A DNA stretch of 64,000 nt from Rhodanobacter sp. C05 (GCF_002001165.1 NZ_MUNQ01000020.1:1-64000), one strand, 5' to 3'. Shown: positions 47,906-56,978, counted from the first letter of the stretch. Notes: a model not told the origin generated them from the letters alone. Numbers and translations are program-made.

Positions 47906-48430
47906 TTACTTCTTGGCGGTCTTGGTGGCCTTCACCACCTTGGCCGGCGCAGCTTTCTTGGCAGCAGCTTTCTTGGCAGCCGGCTTCTTGGCGGCAACCT
48001 TCTTCACAGCAACTTTCTTGGCGGCCGCCGGCTTCTTGGCAGCAGCTTTCTTGGCGGCCGGCTTCTTGGCGGCAACCTTCTTCACGGCGGCTTTCTTGGC
48101 TGCCGGCTTCTTGGCGGCAACCTTCTTCACGGTGGCTTTCTTGGCGGCCTTCTTGGCGGCCGGTTTCTTTGCAGCGGATTTCTTGGCAGTGGCCATGGTT
48201 CGTCTCAGCTCCTCATCAGTTGGCAGTGGTTGCCCAGTAAAAGCGTGCAGGAACGCTTCAACCAACAAGTCGCTGTTGGTAGCGTGCCGAAGATTGTTCA
48301 CTTGACGGTGGGTGCGCAAATCGGAAAGCCGCCGCAAAACATGCAGCGGAATCGAGACAGTGATCTTGCGTACTGCATTGGCTTTTTCACCGTGCTCGAT
48401 ATACGGCTTGATGAATTTCGTTGTCGCCAT
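47906..48430 (-). CDS. metJ: MetJ repressor domain fused to histone-H1-like Lys/Ala tail
   Basis: A 174-residue protein. Residues 1-77 match MetJ, the ribbon-helix-helix SAM-dependent repressor of methionine genes: [31 protein letters not shown] and [15 protein letters not shown] plus [10 protein letters not shown] are nearly as in E. coli. The normal C-terminus (helices after QPLPDDADLR, ending ETWEY) is missing. From residue 79 (MATAKKS) the chain becomes 95 residues of AAKK, PAAKK and VKK repeats, about 37 of them lysines, like bacterial histone H1/HC2 homologues. The join is in frame without a stop. The internal ATG at 48196 could start a separate 96-residue histone-like protein; GAGGAG lies 12 bases before it. 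A good promoter is at 48459-48487. Confidence 0.85.
   Translation of the reverse strand: MATTKFIKPYIEHGEKANAVRKITVSIPLHVLRRLSDLRTHRQVNNLRHATNSDLLVEAFLHAFTGQPLPTDEELRRTMATAKKSAAKKPAAKKAAKKATVKKVAAKKPAAKKAAVKKVAAKKPAAKKAAAKKPAAAKKVAVKKVAAKKPAAKKAAAKKAAPAKVVKATKTAKK
47935..48192 (-). repeat. Tandem codon repeats encoding the Lys/Ala tail
   Basis: The DNA is built of degenerate 12-30 base units encoding [10 protein letters not shown] and VKKVA, with the block for [15 protein letters not shown] occurring several times almost unchanged. Such repeats can expand or contract by slippage, so tail length may differ among strains. Confidence 0.75.
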
Positions 48431-48458
48431 AAAGCGCGTTCCCCGTGATCTGTTGCGA

Positions 48459-48487
48459 AAGCTATCCCTGAAGATTTCAGCTGTCAA
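48459..48487 (-). promoter_or_regulatory. Promoter of the MetJ-histone fusion gene
   Basis: On the minus strand a perfect -35 TTGACA is separated by exactly 17 bases from TAGCTT. The expected transcript start is about 20 bases before the ATG at 48430, leaving room for the GGGGA ribosome site. A perfect inverted repeat TTGATTT-N8-AAATCAA (48488-48509) touches the upstream edge of the -35 and is a candidate operator. Confidence 0.65.
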
Positions 48488-48509
48488 TTGATTTTAGTCA
48501 TGAAATCAA

Positions 48510-49117
48510 ACCGCTCCACCGCCACCGATCCGGCAGGAACCCTGTCGCGACAAGGCTTTTGACAGATTCGACGCATATTAATATGGACGTCCATACGGCC
48601 ATACAAATATTCACGAAAAAGCATAAAAAACCTCGAAACCCTTGCGCACCAAGGCTTTCAAGAGATTCATGTTATTTCCAGATGAAAAATTTCACTCAAT
48701 GCCGGTCGCATATCGTCGACTCATTTCCAGTCGGTTTGCGCCGTACTTTTCAGATGAACGGAACACGACTGGGGCCAGTCGCTCATGCTTCCCGACATCG
48801 GCACAAAACGTCGCCCACAGGGGTCGACGCACTCAACTCGGAGCATCAACGAACAGTCGGAAGGCTTCTGCCGATCAGGCAACCGAAACAGATATTCCGT
48901 CGCGAGGACACTCTGACACTGCGCGCATTGCACGTCCGCACCAAGCTCGCTGCGTGCAGAAGGCATGATGAAAATTTGCCATCGCGCGTATCGATTCGCA
49001 TCGATCCTGCGGCAGGACTACGTTGCGCGCACTTGGATCACGTGCCTTGAATGCATCCCCCGGAAACGTTACCGGCCGCACTGGGCGGCCGGTAACGTCA
49101 CACAACCATCACCGACG
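48510..49117. other. Gene-free region upstream of the MetJ-histone gene
   Basis: About 610 bases (687 from the start codon at 48430 to gcvH) with noticeably lower GC than its surroundings. It holds the palindromes at 48574-48595. Short frames occur on both strands, including an 81-residue minus-strand one at 48721-48966, but none has recognisable motifs. Confidence 0.4.
48574..48595. promoter_or_regulatory. Two overlapping perfect palindromes, possible met-box-like operator
   Basis: CATATTAATATG (48574-48585) and TATGGACGTCCATA (48582-48595) are perfect palindromes sharing four bases. The second contains GGACGTCC, six of eight bases of the MetJ box AGACGTCT. The next 8-mer, ATACGGCC, matches five of eight in phase. 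They lie about 150 bases upstream of the MetJ-like start codon. Operator function is inferred. Confidence 0.45.
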
Positions 49118-49513
49118 TCAGTGATCGTCGTTCTCTACCAGTTCTTCATATTCGTTCGCATCGAGCAGCTCATCGAGTTCGGCGCGATCGCTCGGGCGTA
49201 CCAGGAAGATCCAACCTGCACCGTAGGCATCTTCATTGATGGTTTCCGGCTTGTCGTTGAGCAGTTCGTTGACCTCGACCACCTCGCCGGATATCGGCGC
49301 GTAAATATCCGAGGCAGCCTTCACCGACTCCACCACGGCAGCGCCGGTACCCGCCTTCACGGCCGAACCGATTTCAGGCAGCTCGACATACACCAGGTCT
49401 CCGAGCTGGCCTTGTGCATGGTCGGAAATACCCACGCGAACCAGGCCATCGTCTTCGGCGCGGGCCCACTCGTGGGACTTGAGGAATTTCAGATCGCCAG
49501 GAATCTCGCTCAT
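49118..49513 (-). CDS. gcvH: Glycine cleavage system H protein
   Basis: A 131-residue lipoyl carrier protein of the glycine cleavage complex, shuttling the aminomethyl group between P, T and L proteins. The lipoylated lysine lies in [14 protein letters not shown], and [21 protein letters not shown] plus [12 protein letters not shown] are family blocks. The C-terminus is acidic. It lies about 100 bases downstream of gcvT on the same strand. gcvP is not in the window. Confidence 0.95.
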   Translation of the reverse strand: MSEIPGDLKFLKSHEWARAEDDGLVRVGISDHAQGQLGDLVYVELPEIGSAVKAGTGAAVVESVKAASDIYAPISGEVVEVNELLNDKPETINEDAYGAGWIFLVRPSDRAELDELLDANEYEELVENDDH

Positions 49514-49615
49514 GATCGGGTCCAGTCGTTGTGTTCAGTTGAGGGTGCAAGCGGCGATTCTAGCCACATCCACCGTGGGGAAAAACGTGTCATGGATGAC
49601 AACGCAGCAACTCGT

Positions 49616-50716
49616 TCAAATCCCTTCGCAGGGCTTGCCGTCGCGTACGAACGGATACTTGACCAGCCGCACCGGCACTTCGCGGCCGCGAATGTCGACA
49701 CGCACGTCGCCCGCCGTGCCCGCTGGAATGCGCGCAAACGCCACCGCCTTGTTCAGGGTCGGCGCAAAACTGCCGGACAGGATCTCACCCTCACCGCTGG
49801 CGGTGAGAACCTTCTGGCCGTGACGCAGCACGCCCTTGTCGTCCAGCACCAGCCCGACCATCACGCGTGGCACGCCGGCCGCCTTCTGCTGCTCCAGTGC
49901 GGGACGACCGATGAACGCCCGGCCCTCATCCAGCGCAATCGTCCAGCCCAGGTTCGCCTCCCATGGCGATACCGTCTCGTCCATGTCCTGTCCATAAAGA
50001 TTCATGCCGGCTTCCAGCCGCAGCGTGTCGCGCGCACCGAGGCCAGCCGGTGCGACGCCACTGGCAGCGAGCGCCTCCCACAAGGCGACAGCATGTTCGT
50101 CCGGCACGATGATCTCGAAACCATCCTCTCCGGTATAACCGGTGCGCGCGACAAACAGCGGCATGCCATGCGGCCCCTGGGCGGCGGCGGCGGCGAACTT
50201 GCCCAGCTTCTCGATGCGCGCGCGATCGACTTCATGCAACAGGCCGAGCACCTTCGCGCGGGCGCCCGGCCCCTGCACTGCGATCATCGCAAAGTCCGGA
50301 CGCTCCTTTACCTCCACGCCGAACGCCTGCGCCTGCTGTTCGATCCACGCCAGGTCCTTCACGCGCGTGGATGCATTCACCACCAACCGGAAATGCGCCT
50401 CGTCGAAAAAATAGACGATCAAGTCGTCGATCACGCCACCCTGCTCGTTGAGCATGCACGAGTACAGCGCCTTGCCGGTGACTTTCAGCTTGTCGACGCT
50501 GTTGGCCAGCAGGTGGCGCAGGAACTCCCGCGTGCGGGGACCGTGCAAGTCGATCACCGTCATGTGCGAGACATCGAACATGCCCGCATCGCGGCGCACC
50601 GCATGATGCTCCTCGATCTGCGAGCCGTAGTTGATCGGCATGTCCCAGCCGCCAAAATCCACCATGCGCGCGCCAAGTGCACGATGGGTGGCGTTGAGTA
50701 CGGTCTTCTCGGTCAT
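49616..50716 (-). CDS. gcvT: Aminomethyltransferase (glycine cleavage T protein)
   Basis: A 366-residue tetrahydrofolate-dependent enzyme of glycine cleavage. Blocks include [46 protein letters not shown], the [13 protein letters not shown] motif, [18 protein letters not shown] and the C-terminal domain beginning near [11 protein letters not shown]. The ATG at 50716 ([12 protein letters not shown]) matches the usual N-terminus; 31 further in-frame codons upstream are not family-like. It is followed by gcvH, forming a gcvTH operon. No glycine-riboswitch-like structure was recognised upstream. Confidence 0.95.
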   Translation of the reverse strand: MTEKTVLNATHRALGARMVDFGGWDMPINYGSQIEEHHAVRRDAGMFDVSHMTVIDLHGPRTREFLRHLLANSVDKLKVTGKALYSCMLNEQGGVIDDLIVYFFDEAHFRLVVNASTRVKDLAWIEQQAQAFGVEVKERPDFAMIAVQGPGARAKVLGLLHEVDRARIEKLGKFAAAAAQGPHGMPLFVARTGYTGEDGFEIIVPDEHAVALWEALAASGVAPAGLGARDTLRLEAGMNLYGQDMDETVSPWEANLGWTIALDEGRAFIGRPALEQQKAAGVPRVMVGLVLDDKGVLRHGQKVLTASGEGEILSGSFAPTLNKAVAFARIPAGTAGDVRVDIRGREVPVRLVKYPFVRDGKPCEGI

Positions 50717-50809
50717 CGCGGGGTCGCCTGGCGGGGAAAGACATGCATTATCGCTGCCGACCCGAGGCAATCCAAGCAATGCCGCAGCAGCGAGGCTAGT
50801 TGCCGCCAA

Positions 50810-52207
50810 TCAGGCAATCACCGGATACCTCGGCTCGACATCCAGCGTTGCCGCACACACCGACGCCAGCTCGAGCAGACGCAAGTCGGAGCCACGTGCA
50901 CCGACCAGTTGCAGACCGATCGGCAACCCATTGGGCAGGATGCCCATCGGCAGGCTGACGGCCGGACAGCCGGCCAGACTGGCAAAGCTGGTCAGGTCGG
51001 CCTGCGAATCGGGCACCGGCCCATCCAGCGGAAATGCACCCTGCGGCGTGGTCGGCAACACCAGTACGTCGACCTGGGCAAATAGCCGGCGCATCTTCAA
51101 GGTAGCGGCATCGAGTACGCGATCCGCCACGGCATAGTCAGCCGCGCTCTTGGCCGCCGCATAACCGAGCATGCCGCGGAAGCCCGCAGATACCGGATGC
51201 TCGGTATTGGCCAGATCGCCTGCGAAGGTGCCGAGCATCTCGGCCTCCATCAGCAACAGGCCAGCACGGCGGGTGCGTGCAAAGTCCCAGTCTGCGAAAT
51301 CCACCGTGCGCCGATCACCCAGTGCGTGCGACAACTTGGCCAGGGCAGTCTCGAACACCTCGATCACATCCGGCTGCACGCCAACCGCTGCCAGATCCGG
51401 CAACAGGCCCGTGCGCAGGTTGCCTGGTTCCCAATCAGGCAACGCAAACGCGACCCGGCGCCGGCGTGATCGCGCATCATCGGCATCGTAGCCGGCCAGC
51501 ACCTGCAGCAGCACGGTGAGGTCATCCGCACTGCGCGCCAGCAAACCGACCGCATCAAGACGCCGTGCTGCCGGCACCAGGCCACGCGCGGAGATCTCGC
51601 CATGCGTCGGCTTCAGTGCATAGACGCCGCAGTAGCTGGCGGGTATGCGGATGGAACCCAGACTGTCCGATCCCGCCGCCGCCACGGCCAGACCTGCCGC
51701 CACTGCGGCGGCGGCACCACCGGAGGAGCCACCGGCCGTGTAGCCGTGTCGATGCGGATTATGGGTTGCGCCAAAGTGCGGATTGTTGGTTGTCACCCCG
51801 AGTGCGCCCTCGTCCATGTTGGTCTTGCCGACCAGCACTGCGCCGGACGCCCGCAATCGCGCCACTACATGCGCGTCATCGCGCGCCGGCTTGCTGCGCC
51901 CCGGCAAACCGGCACGGGTCGGCCAGCCGGCCATGTCGAAATTGTCCTTCAAGGCCAGCGGGATGCCGTCGAGCCGTCCGATCACGCCGTCACGACGGCG
52001 CCGATCGGCCATATGAGCCTGTTCCTGCAACAGGCCCGAGTGCTGGTCGACATACGCATTGAGTTCGGGATTGAGCCGCTCGATCGCCTGCTGGTAGACG
52101 TCGGCCAGCGCCTGTGGTTGCACACGCCCCACCGCCAGCCAGTGCAGCAACTGGCATAGAGAAGCCCGACGCAGGTCGAGATCGGCGATCGGCGGCATCG
52201 AATTCAT
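50810..52207 (-). CDS. Amidase signature family enzyme
   Basis: A 465-residue amidase with the Ser-cisSer-Lys triad: K87 in LALKDNFD, the GGSSGG motif (S161-S162) and S185 in SLGSIRIPAS. The family hydrolyses amides, and GatA belongs to it, but the second half is not GatA-like and no gatB or gatC is adjacent, so a general amidase is likelier. The ATG at 52207 follows AGGAGC; an upstream extension lacks conservation. There is no signal peptide. It is divergent from ETF-QO and 93 bases upstream of gcvT on the same strand. Confidence 0.87.
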   Translation of the reverse strand: MNSMPPIADLDLRRASLCQLLHWLAVGRVQPQALADVYQQAIERLNPELNAYVDQHSGLLQEQAHMADRRRRDGVIGRLDGIPLALKDNFDMAGWPTRAGLPGRSKPARDDAHVVARLRASGAVLVGKTNMDEGALGVTTNNPHFGATHNPHRHGYTAGGSSGGAAAAVAAGLAVAAAGSDSLGSIRIPASYCGVYALKPTHGEISARGLVPAARRLDAVGLLARSADDLTVLLQVLAGYDADDARSRRRRVAFALPDWEPGNLRTGLLPDLAAVGVQPDVIEVFETALAKLSHALGDRRTVDFADWDFARTRRAGLLLMEAEMLGTFAGDLANTEHPVSAGFRGMLGYAAAKSAADYAVADRVLDAATLKMRRLFAQVDVLVLPTTPQGAFPLDGPVPDSQADLTSFASLAGCPAVSLPMGILPNGLPIGLQLVGARGSDLRLLELASVCAATLDVEPRYPVIA

Positions 52208-52386
52208 GGAAGCTCCTTGCAAGTTCCGGCGATTATCACCGCCTCGGGTGAAACTATTGCAAGCGGTAGCGCAGCACGCGTTGCCGCACGGCACGCGAAA
52301 CCGGACAATGTCCGCCTGATCCATACCCTAACGCACGGCACCTGCCTGTTGCCTGTGCCTGCCCGTACCACATGCTGGAGTCCGCC

Positions 52387-53988
52387 ATGAGCGAACGCGA
52401 AACAATGGAATACGACGTTGTCGTCGTCGGCGCCGGGCCGGCCGGGCTGTCGTTCGCGATCCGCCTCAAGCAGTTGAAGCCTGAAGTAACCGTATGCGTG
52501 ATCGAGAAGGCCTCGACCATCGGTGCGCAGATCCTCTCCGGCGCGGTGATCGAGCCGCAGCCGCTGGACGCCTTGCTGCCAGGCTGGCGCGACCGGCCAC
52601 CTCCCATTTGCGTGCCGGCTGGCGAGGACGAGTTCTGGCTGCTCAGCAAGACCGGCGGTCGCAAGCTGCCGGTACCGCCGGGCATGCATAACCACGGCAA
52701 TTTCATCGTCTCGCTGGGCGCGATGTGCGCTTGGCTGGCACCGCAGGCCGAGGCGCTGGGCGTGGACGTGTTCCCCGGTTTCGCCGCCGCCGACACCATC
52801 CATGACGAGGACGGCTCGGTCGCCGGTGTGCGCATCGGCGACATGGGCGTGGCGAAGGACGGTTCGCACAAGCCCGGCTATACCGAAGGCATCGACATCA
52901 AGGCCAAGGTCACGGTGCTGGCCGAAGGCGCGCGCGGCAGCCTGACCAAGCAGCTGATCAAGCGCTTCGAGCTGGATCAGGCCAGCGACCCGCAGGGTTA
53001 CTCGATCGGCATCAAGGAGCTGTGGCAGCTACCGGCCGGGCGCATCACGCCGGGCAAGATCGTGCACAGCTTCGGCTGGCCGGCGGACAACCATACCTAC
53101 GGCGGCAGTTTTTTGTATCACCTGGACCAGGACCGGATCGCGCTCGGCTACGTCAGTGGACTCGACTACAGCGACCCGAACTATCAGCCGTGGGAGGCCT
53201 TCCAGCAGTGGAAGAACCACCCAATGATGAAATCACTGCTGGATGGCGGCACCATCCTCTCGGCCGGTGCGCGCGCCATCGTCACCGGCGGCTACCAGTC
53301 GCTGCCGAAGACCGAGATGCCTGGCGCACTGCTGATCGGCGACACCGCCGGCCTGCTCAACGTGCCCAAGATCAAGGGCACCCACCAGGCGATCAGGAGC
53401 GGCATGCTCGCCGCCGAACACCTGGTTGCGAACGAACTGCAGCCCGCCGGTTTCGACGCCAAGCTGCGTGGCTCCGAGGTGATGGCGGAGCTGAAGAAAG
53501 TCCGAAATATCAAGCCCGGCTTCAAGAAGGGCCTGTGGTTCGGCATGTTGAATGCGGCATGGGAAACGGTGACCGGCGGCATCTCACCGTGGACACTGAA
53601 GAACAAGGCCGACTGGTCCTCGCTGCACAAGCTTGGTGCGCAGGAAGAGCCGAAGCGCGACTACGTGCAACGCACGCTGGCTCCCCGCGATCGCCTCGCC
53701 GGCGTCTACTTCGCCGCCACCGAGCACGACGAGGACCAGCCGATCCACCTGCACGTCGCCGATACCTCGGTCTGCGTGACCAAGTGCGCCGAGGAATACG
53801 GCAATCCCTGCACCCGTTTCTGTCCGGCGAATGTCTACGAAATCGTGCAGGACGAAGCCGGCAAGCGCCTGCAGGTCAATGCCGCCAACTGCGTGCACTG
53901 CAAGACCTGCGATATCAAGGACCCCTACCAGATCATCAACTGGGTAACGCCGGAAGGCGGCTCGGGACCGAATTACCAGAACCTGTAA
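52387..53988 (+). CDS. Electron transfer flavoprotein-ubiquinone oxidoreductase
   Basis: A 533-residue membrane-associated enzyme with FAD and a 4Fe-4S cluster that passes electrons from ETF to ubiquinone. The N-terminal FAD fold shows VVVVGAGPAGLS. The ubiquinone-site region (GYSIGIKELW, HTYGGSFLYHL) is followed by ALLIGDTAGLLNVPKIKG, and the C-terminal ferredoxin-like domain by CPANVYEI and CVHCKTCDIKDP cysteines. The ATG at 52387 has GGAG 8 bases upstream, favoured over ATG 52372. It links FadE and other acyl-CoA dehydrogenases, through etfBA at 56.2-57.9 kb, to the respiratory chain. Confidence 0.95.
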   Translation: MSERETMEYDVVVVGAGPAGLSFAIRLKQLKPEVTVCVIEKASTIGAQILSGAVIEPQPLDALLPGWRDRPPPICVPAGEDEFWLLSKTGGRKLPVPPGMHNHGNFIVSLGAMCAWLAPQAEALGVDVFPGFAAADTIHDEDGSVAGVRIGDMGVAKDGSHKPGYTEGIDIKAKVTVLAEGARGSLTKQLIKRFELDQASDPQGYSIGIKELWQLPAGRITPGKIVHSFGWPADNHTYGGSFLYHLDQDRIALGYVSGLDYSDPNYQPWEAFQQWKNHPMMKSLLDGGTILSAGARAIVTGGYQSLPKTEMPGALLIGDTAGLLNVPKIKGTHQAIRSGMLAAEHLVANELQPAGFDAKLRGSEVMAELKKVRNIKPGFKKGLWFGMLNAAWETVTGGISPWTLKNKADWSSLHKLGAQEEPKRDYVQRTLAPRDRLAGVYFAATEHDEDQPIHLHVADTSVCVTKCAEEYGNPCTRFCPANVYEIVQDEAGKRLQVNAANCVHCKTCDIKDPYQIINWVTPEGGSGPNYQNL

Positions 53989-53998
53989 GTCACGGCGT

Positions 53999-54022
53999 CG
54001 GGCACGAACTCAATCGTGCCCG
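53999..54022. terminator. Hairpin between convergent ETF-QO and glycosyltransferase
   Basis: A perfect 9-bp stem CGGGCACGA / TCGTGCCCG with a 6-base loop that contains the stop codon of the minus-strand glycosyltransferase. It sits 10 bases after the ETF-QO stop. There is no long T-run on either side, so termination strength is uncertain. Confidence 0.5.
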
Positions 54023-54945
54023 GACAAATCGGCCGGGCACGCCCCCCGCTGCCCGCGCCAGCCATCATGCAAACCGCGCAGCATGCAGCGCAGGTTGTGC
54101 AGCCGCGGTCCGATCAGCACGCCGAACAGGAACAGCTTGGCCAGCACGCGCGGCACGTCCTGGGCAACCCAGACCCACGGCGTATGCGGCATCCGATACA
54201 GCAGCAAGCGGTTGCGCATCATGTAGTAAAGCCGCAGCGACCCATGCACCACGACCTGGCCGATGCCGAAAGGCAGCGCACGACGGGCATCGCCCAGCCG
54301 ATGATGCATCGTTGCCGCGCATACGCCATACAAGGCATAACCTTTTGCGCGTGCGCGAAAACCCCATTCCAGGTCCACGTTGTCGATGAACAGGCTCTCA
54401 TCCATCGGGCCGACCCGGTCAAGCACATCCAGCGGAATCAGCGTTCCCGAGCTGATCAGGAAATCGCAGGCGACGTGCTGCATGTCGCTTGCACACCACA
54501 GCTTGCGATTCAGCGGAAAACCGATGCGCACGAAGGGTGCGTCGCGATCCTCGCGCAAGTCATGGAAGCGCGGCCCCACCGCGGCCACCCGGTTCGTCGC
54601 CAATGCCTGCAGCACCTGCAGCAGTGACGCCACCATGCCGGCGCCCGGTTCGCTGTCCTGATCCAGCAGCAGCACATGGCGATATCCGTGCGAGCGCGCC
54701 CAGGCGATGCCGATGTTCTGCGCAGCCGCCAGCCCGAGGTTGTGCGGCTGCACCAGCAGTGCCCCGCCCCGGTGCGACAGGCTCTCGGCCAATGCCGGCT
54801 GCCAGTCGCCCACGCTGGCATTGTCGACCAGCACCACGGCGCCGACCTGCATTGCCGCCTTGTCGACCAGATTCGAGATCGCGGAGGGTTCGGGGTGATA
54901 GCTCACGATCACCGCGCAGACGTCGGTCATGGATGACTCAGTCAT
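54010..54945 (-). CDS. Family 2 glycosyltransferase (rhamnosyltransferase-like)
   Basis: A 311-residue GT2 enzyme similar in layout to dTDP-rhamnosyl transferases of O-antigen synthesis. Blocks are CAVIVSYHPEPSA, VVLVDNASVGD, NLGLAAAQNIG, the DxD-like LLDQDSEPGAGM and SLFIDNVDLEWGFRARAKGY. It is probably cytosolic, acting at the inner membrane on lipid-linked glycans. The start at 54945 overlaps the stop of the upstream glycosyltransferase by 8 bases; an internal ATG at 54930 is possible. The two form a pair. Confidence 0.85.
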   Translation of the reverse strand: MTESSMTDVCAVIVSYHPEPSAISNLVDKAAMQVGAVVLVDNASVGDWQPALAESLSHRGGALLVQPHNLGLAAAQNIGIAWARSHGYRHVLLLDQDSEPGAGMVASLLQVLQALATNRVAAVGPRFHDLREDRDAPFVRIGFPLNRKLWCASDMQHVACDFLISSGTLIPLDVLDRVGPMDESLFIDNVDLEWGFRARAKGYALYGVCAATMHHRLGDARRALPFGIGQVVVHGSLRLYYMMRNRLLLYRMPHTPWVWVAQDVPRVLAKLFLFGVLIGPRLHNLRCMLRGLHDGWRGQRGACPADLSGHD

Positions 54946-55924
54946 GGCGCAGCAGATCCCGCAATACGGAACGACCACCGGTTCCGTATAAACGATAACA
55001 ACCCTCCCGCGCCTCATGCAGAACCGGCAGCAGCCGCCGCAGCCTTGGCAATCGACCGATCGCGACACGCCGCTCGAAGTGGGATCGCTTGTGCCGAATC
55101 TGCGCGGCACGCTCGGTGCCCTCATGGAATCCCGCTCGCGCAAGAAATTCCTCAAGCCGTTGCAGCCGCCCTGCTTCATCGAACAGCAGCTGGCCACGCG
55201 GAAGCAGGAGGTCACGCCATTTCATCGCCAGCGTGCGCCGGCGCATGCCAATCTGATTGGCATCGTGCTGGCGGTAGTCGATCAACGGCTCGTCGATGAA
55301 ATCGACGCGGCCTGACGCGGCCGCCACCGCGGTCAGCCATTCGTCGTGAATCCAGTCCTGCGCTACCGGCAACGCCAGCTCGACCAGTTCACGCCTCAAT
55401 GCGGCAGTGGCTCCCGTCACGAAGCTGCGCCGCAGCACCACCTCGAAAGCGCGATCCGCATGGATCGCCTGCTTTTCTTCCGCTGTCAGCTGCAAGGCAT
55501 CGAACAGCGAACACCCTAGGGACTCGCCATCCGCATCCACCAGACGCGCATCGCTGTGCAGCAGCAACAGGGATGGATCGGCCTGAAAGCGCTCGGCCAT
55601 TCTGGCCAGCTTGTCGGTTCGCCAGACATCATCCTGATCACACAGGAACAGCACGTCACCGCCAGCCTGCCGCAATCCCGCTGAAAAATTCCCGACGTAG
55701 CCAAGGTTGGCCGGATTGCGTCGCAGCTGTACCTCGATGCCGGCATGCCGCGCACGTTCGGCAAACCGCTCCAGGATGTCCGCAGTGGCATCGGTCGAGC
55801 CGTCGTCGCCGATCACGATTTCGTCGGGTAGCCGGGTCTGCGCCAGCAGGCTGTCCAGCTGCGGCTGCAGGTAGGTGGCCCCGTTGTAAGTGCAGATCAC
55901 GATGGAAAAGCGGGGTTGCGTCAT
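54938..55924 (-). CDS. Family 2 glycosyltransferase
   Basis: A 328-residue GT2 enzyme with a typical GT-A domain: SIVICTYNGATYL, IVIGDDGSTDAT, NLGYVGNFSAGL and the metal-binding LCDQDDVW. The C-terminal helical part contains HDEWLTAVAAA and ends basic. It is first in a two-gene overlapping unit with the transferase at 54010. The ATG at 55924 is chosen; a GTG at 55930 is in frame. Donor and acceptor are unknown. Its position next to etfBA and the glycan cluster suggests lipopolysaccharide or capsule synthesis. Confidence 0.87.
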   Translation of the reverse strand: MTQPRFSIVICTYNGATYLQPQLDSLLAQTRLPDEIVIGDDGSTDATADILERFAERARHAGIEVQLRRNPANLGYVGNFSAGLRQAGGDVLFLCDQDDVWRTDKLARMAERFQADPSLLLLHSDARLVDADGESLGCSLFDALQLTAEEKQAIHADRAFEVVLRRSFVTGATAALRRELVELALPVAQDWIHDEWLTAVAAASGRVDFIDEPLIDYRQHDANQIGMRRRTLAMKWRDLLLPRGQLLFDEAGRLQRLEEFLARAGFHEGTERAAQIRHKRSHFERRVAIGRLPRLRRLLPVLHEAREGCYRLYGTGGRSVLRDLLRHD

Positions 55925-56122
55925 GGTCACTCGTTGCTGCGGATAGCCAGGCCGTCACGTGACGCCATCGATATGAACCGTGCCGGCCGTTACCGGCCAT
56001 CGCCCTCCGGCACACGGCACGAATCCATTCGCCTCAATTCTCATGCCAGACGGCGTCACATCATACTGAAATGATCGCCCCGGGCCCGCCATGGCGCGAT
56101 CTCACGATGAATACAGGCCACT

Positions 56123-56153
56123 CCCGAGCCATGATGCCGGCTCGGGTTAGAAT
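56123..56153 (+). promoter_or_regulatory. etfBA promoter with overlapping inverted repeat
   Basis: A perfect inverted repeat CCCGAGCC-N8-GGCTCGGG (56123-56146) ends one base before a -10-like TAGAAT (56148-56153). It covers the place where the -35 and spacer should be, so a regulator could block or replace the -35. This lies about 57 bases before the etfB start. Confidence 0.45.
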
Positions 56154-56209
56154 AGTGCGCTGCTTCATTACCGCATGCGCCCCACAGGCGCCCGTAGAAG
56201 GAATCGTTG

Positions 56210-56956
56210 ATGAAAATTCTGGTCGGCTACAAGCGCGTGGTGGATTACAACGTGCGTATCCAGGTCAAGCCCGACGGCACCGGCGTGGTGACCGATGGCG
56301 TCAAGCTGTCCGCCAACCCGTTCGATGACATCGCACTGGAAGAGGCACTGCGCCTGCGCGAGAAAGGTGTGGCCACGGAAGTCGTGGTGGTCGGCATCGG
56401 TCCGGCCGATCTTACCGCCCACCTGCGCAATGGCCTGGCGATGGGTGCCAACCGCGCGATCCACGTCGTCACTGCCGACGCGGTACAACCACTGACCGCG
56501 GCGCGCGTGTTCCTCAAGCTGATCGAGAAGGAACAGCCGGGGCTGGTGGTCCTGGGCAAGCAGGCTATCGACGACGACGCCAACCAGACCGGCCAGATGC
56601 TGGCCGCGCTGTGGGATCGTCCACAGGCCACCTTCGCCAGCAAGGTCGAGATCACTGACGGCAAGGCCACGGTGACCCGCGAAGTCGATGCCGGACTGGA
56701 AGTGATCGAGGCCGAATTGCCGGCGGTGATCACTACCGATCTGCGCCTGAACGAGCCGCGCTTCATCAAGCTGCCCGACATCATGAAGGCGAAGTCCAAG
56801 CCGATCGACAGCATCGAACTCGGTTCGCTCGGTGTCGAGGCACACGATCATCTGAAGACCACGCACTACGCGGCGCCGGCCAAGCGCAGCAAGGGCGTGA
56901 TGGTGAAGGATGCCGCCGAACTGGTCGCGGCGCTGAAGCAGAAGGGTCTGCTCTAA
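56210..56956 (+). CDS. etfB: Electron transfer flavoprotein beta subunit
   Basis: A 248-residue subunit of the ETF heterodimer, which accepts electrons from acyl-CoA dehydrogenases. Family blocks are MKILVGYKRVVDYNVRI, NPFDDIALEEALRL, the signature VLGKQAIDDDANQTGQMLA and the C-terminal KAKSKPIDS region. The ATG at 56210 has AAGGAA upstream; a TTG directly before it is not needed. It is followed 22 bases later by etfA. Confidence 0.96.
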   Translation: MKILVGYKRVVDYNVRIQVKPDGTGVVTDGVKLSANPFDDIALEEALRLREKGVATEVVVVGIGPADLTAHLRNGLAMGANRAIHVVTADAVQPLTAARVFLKLIEKEQPGLVVLGKQAIDDDANQTGQMLAALWDRPQATFASKVEITDGKATVTREVDAGLEVIEAELPAVITTDLRLNEPRFIKLPDIMKAKSKPIDSIELGSLGVEAHDHLKTTHYAAPAKRSKGVMVKDAAELVAALKQKGLL

Positions 56957-56978
56957 GCAGCCGCACGGGAGACTTCGT

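Noticed and set aside
47935..48192. Possible CRISPR-like or tandem-array signal from the repeated units
   Set aside because: The repeats are in frame, have no spacers of uniform length and encode the Lys/Ala tail; there are no cas genes in the window.
47822..48448. Leu/Gly-rich 208-codon plus-strand frame
   Set aside because: It is the complement of the Lys/Ala repeat region of the MetJ-histone gene; its low-complexity composition follows from the repeats.
48721..48966. 81-codon minus-strand frame with several cysteines
   Set aside because: Cysteine spacing does not form a convincing zinc site, there is no ribosome site and no homology was recognised; treated as chance in a gene-free region.
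50717..50809. Possible glycine riboswitch upstream of gcvT
   Set aside because: The gap between amidase and gcvT is only 93 bases and no glycine-aptamer-like conserved core was recognised.
48965..51085. 706-codon plus-strand open frame
   Set aside because: It runs antisense through gcvH, gcvT and part of the amidase gene, all recognisable. It is a high-GC shadow frame without family motifs.
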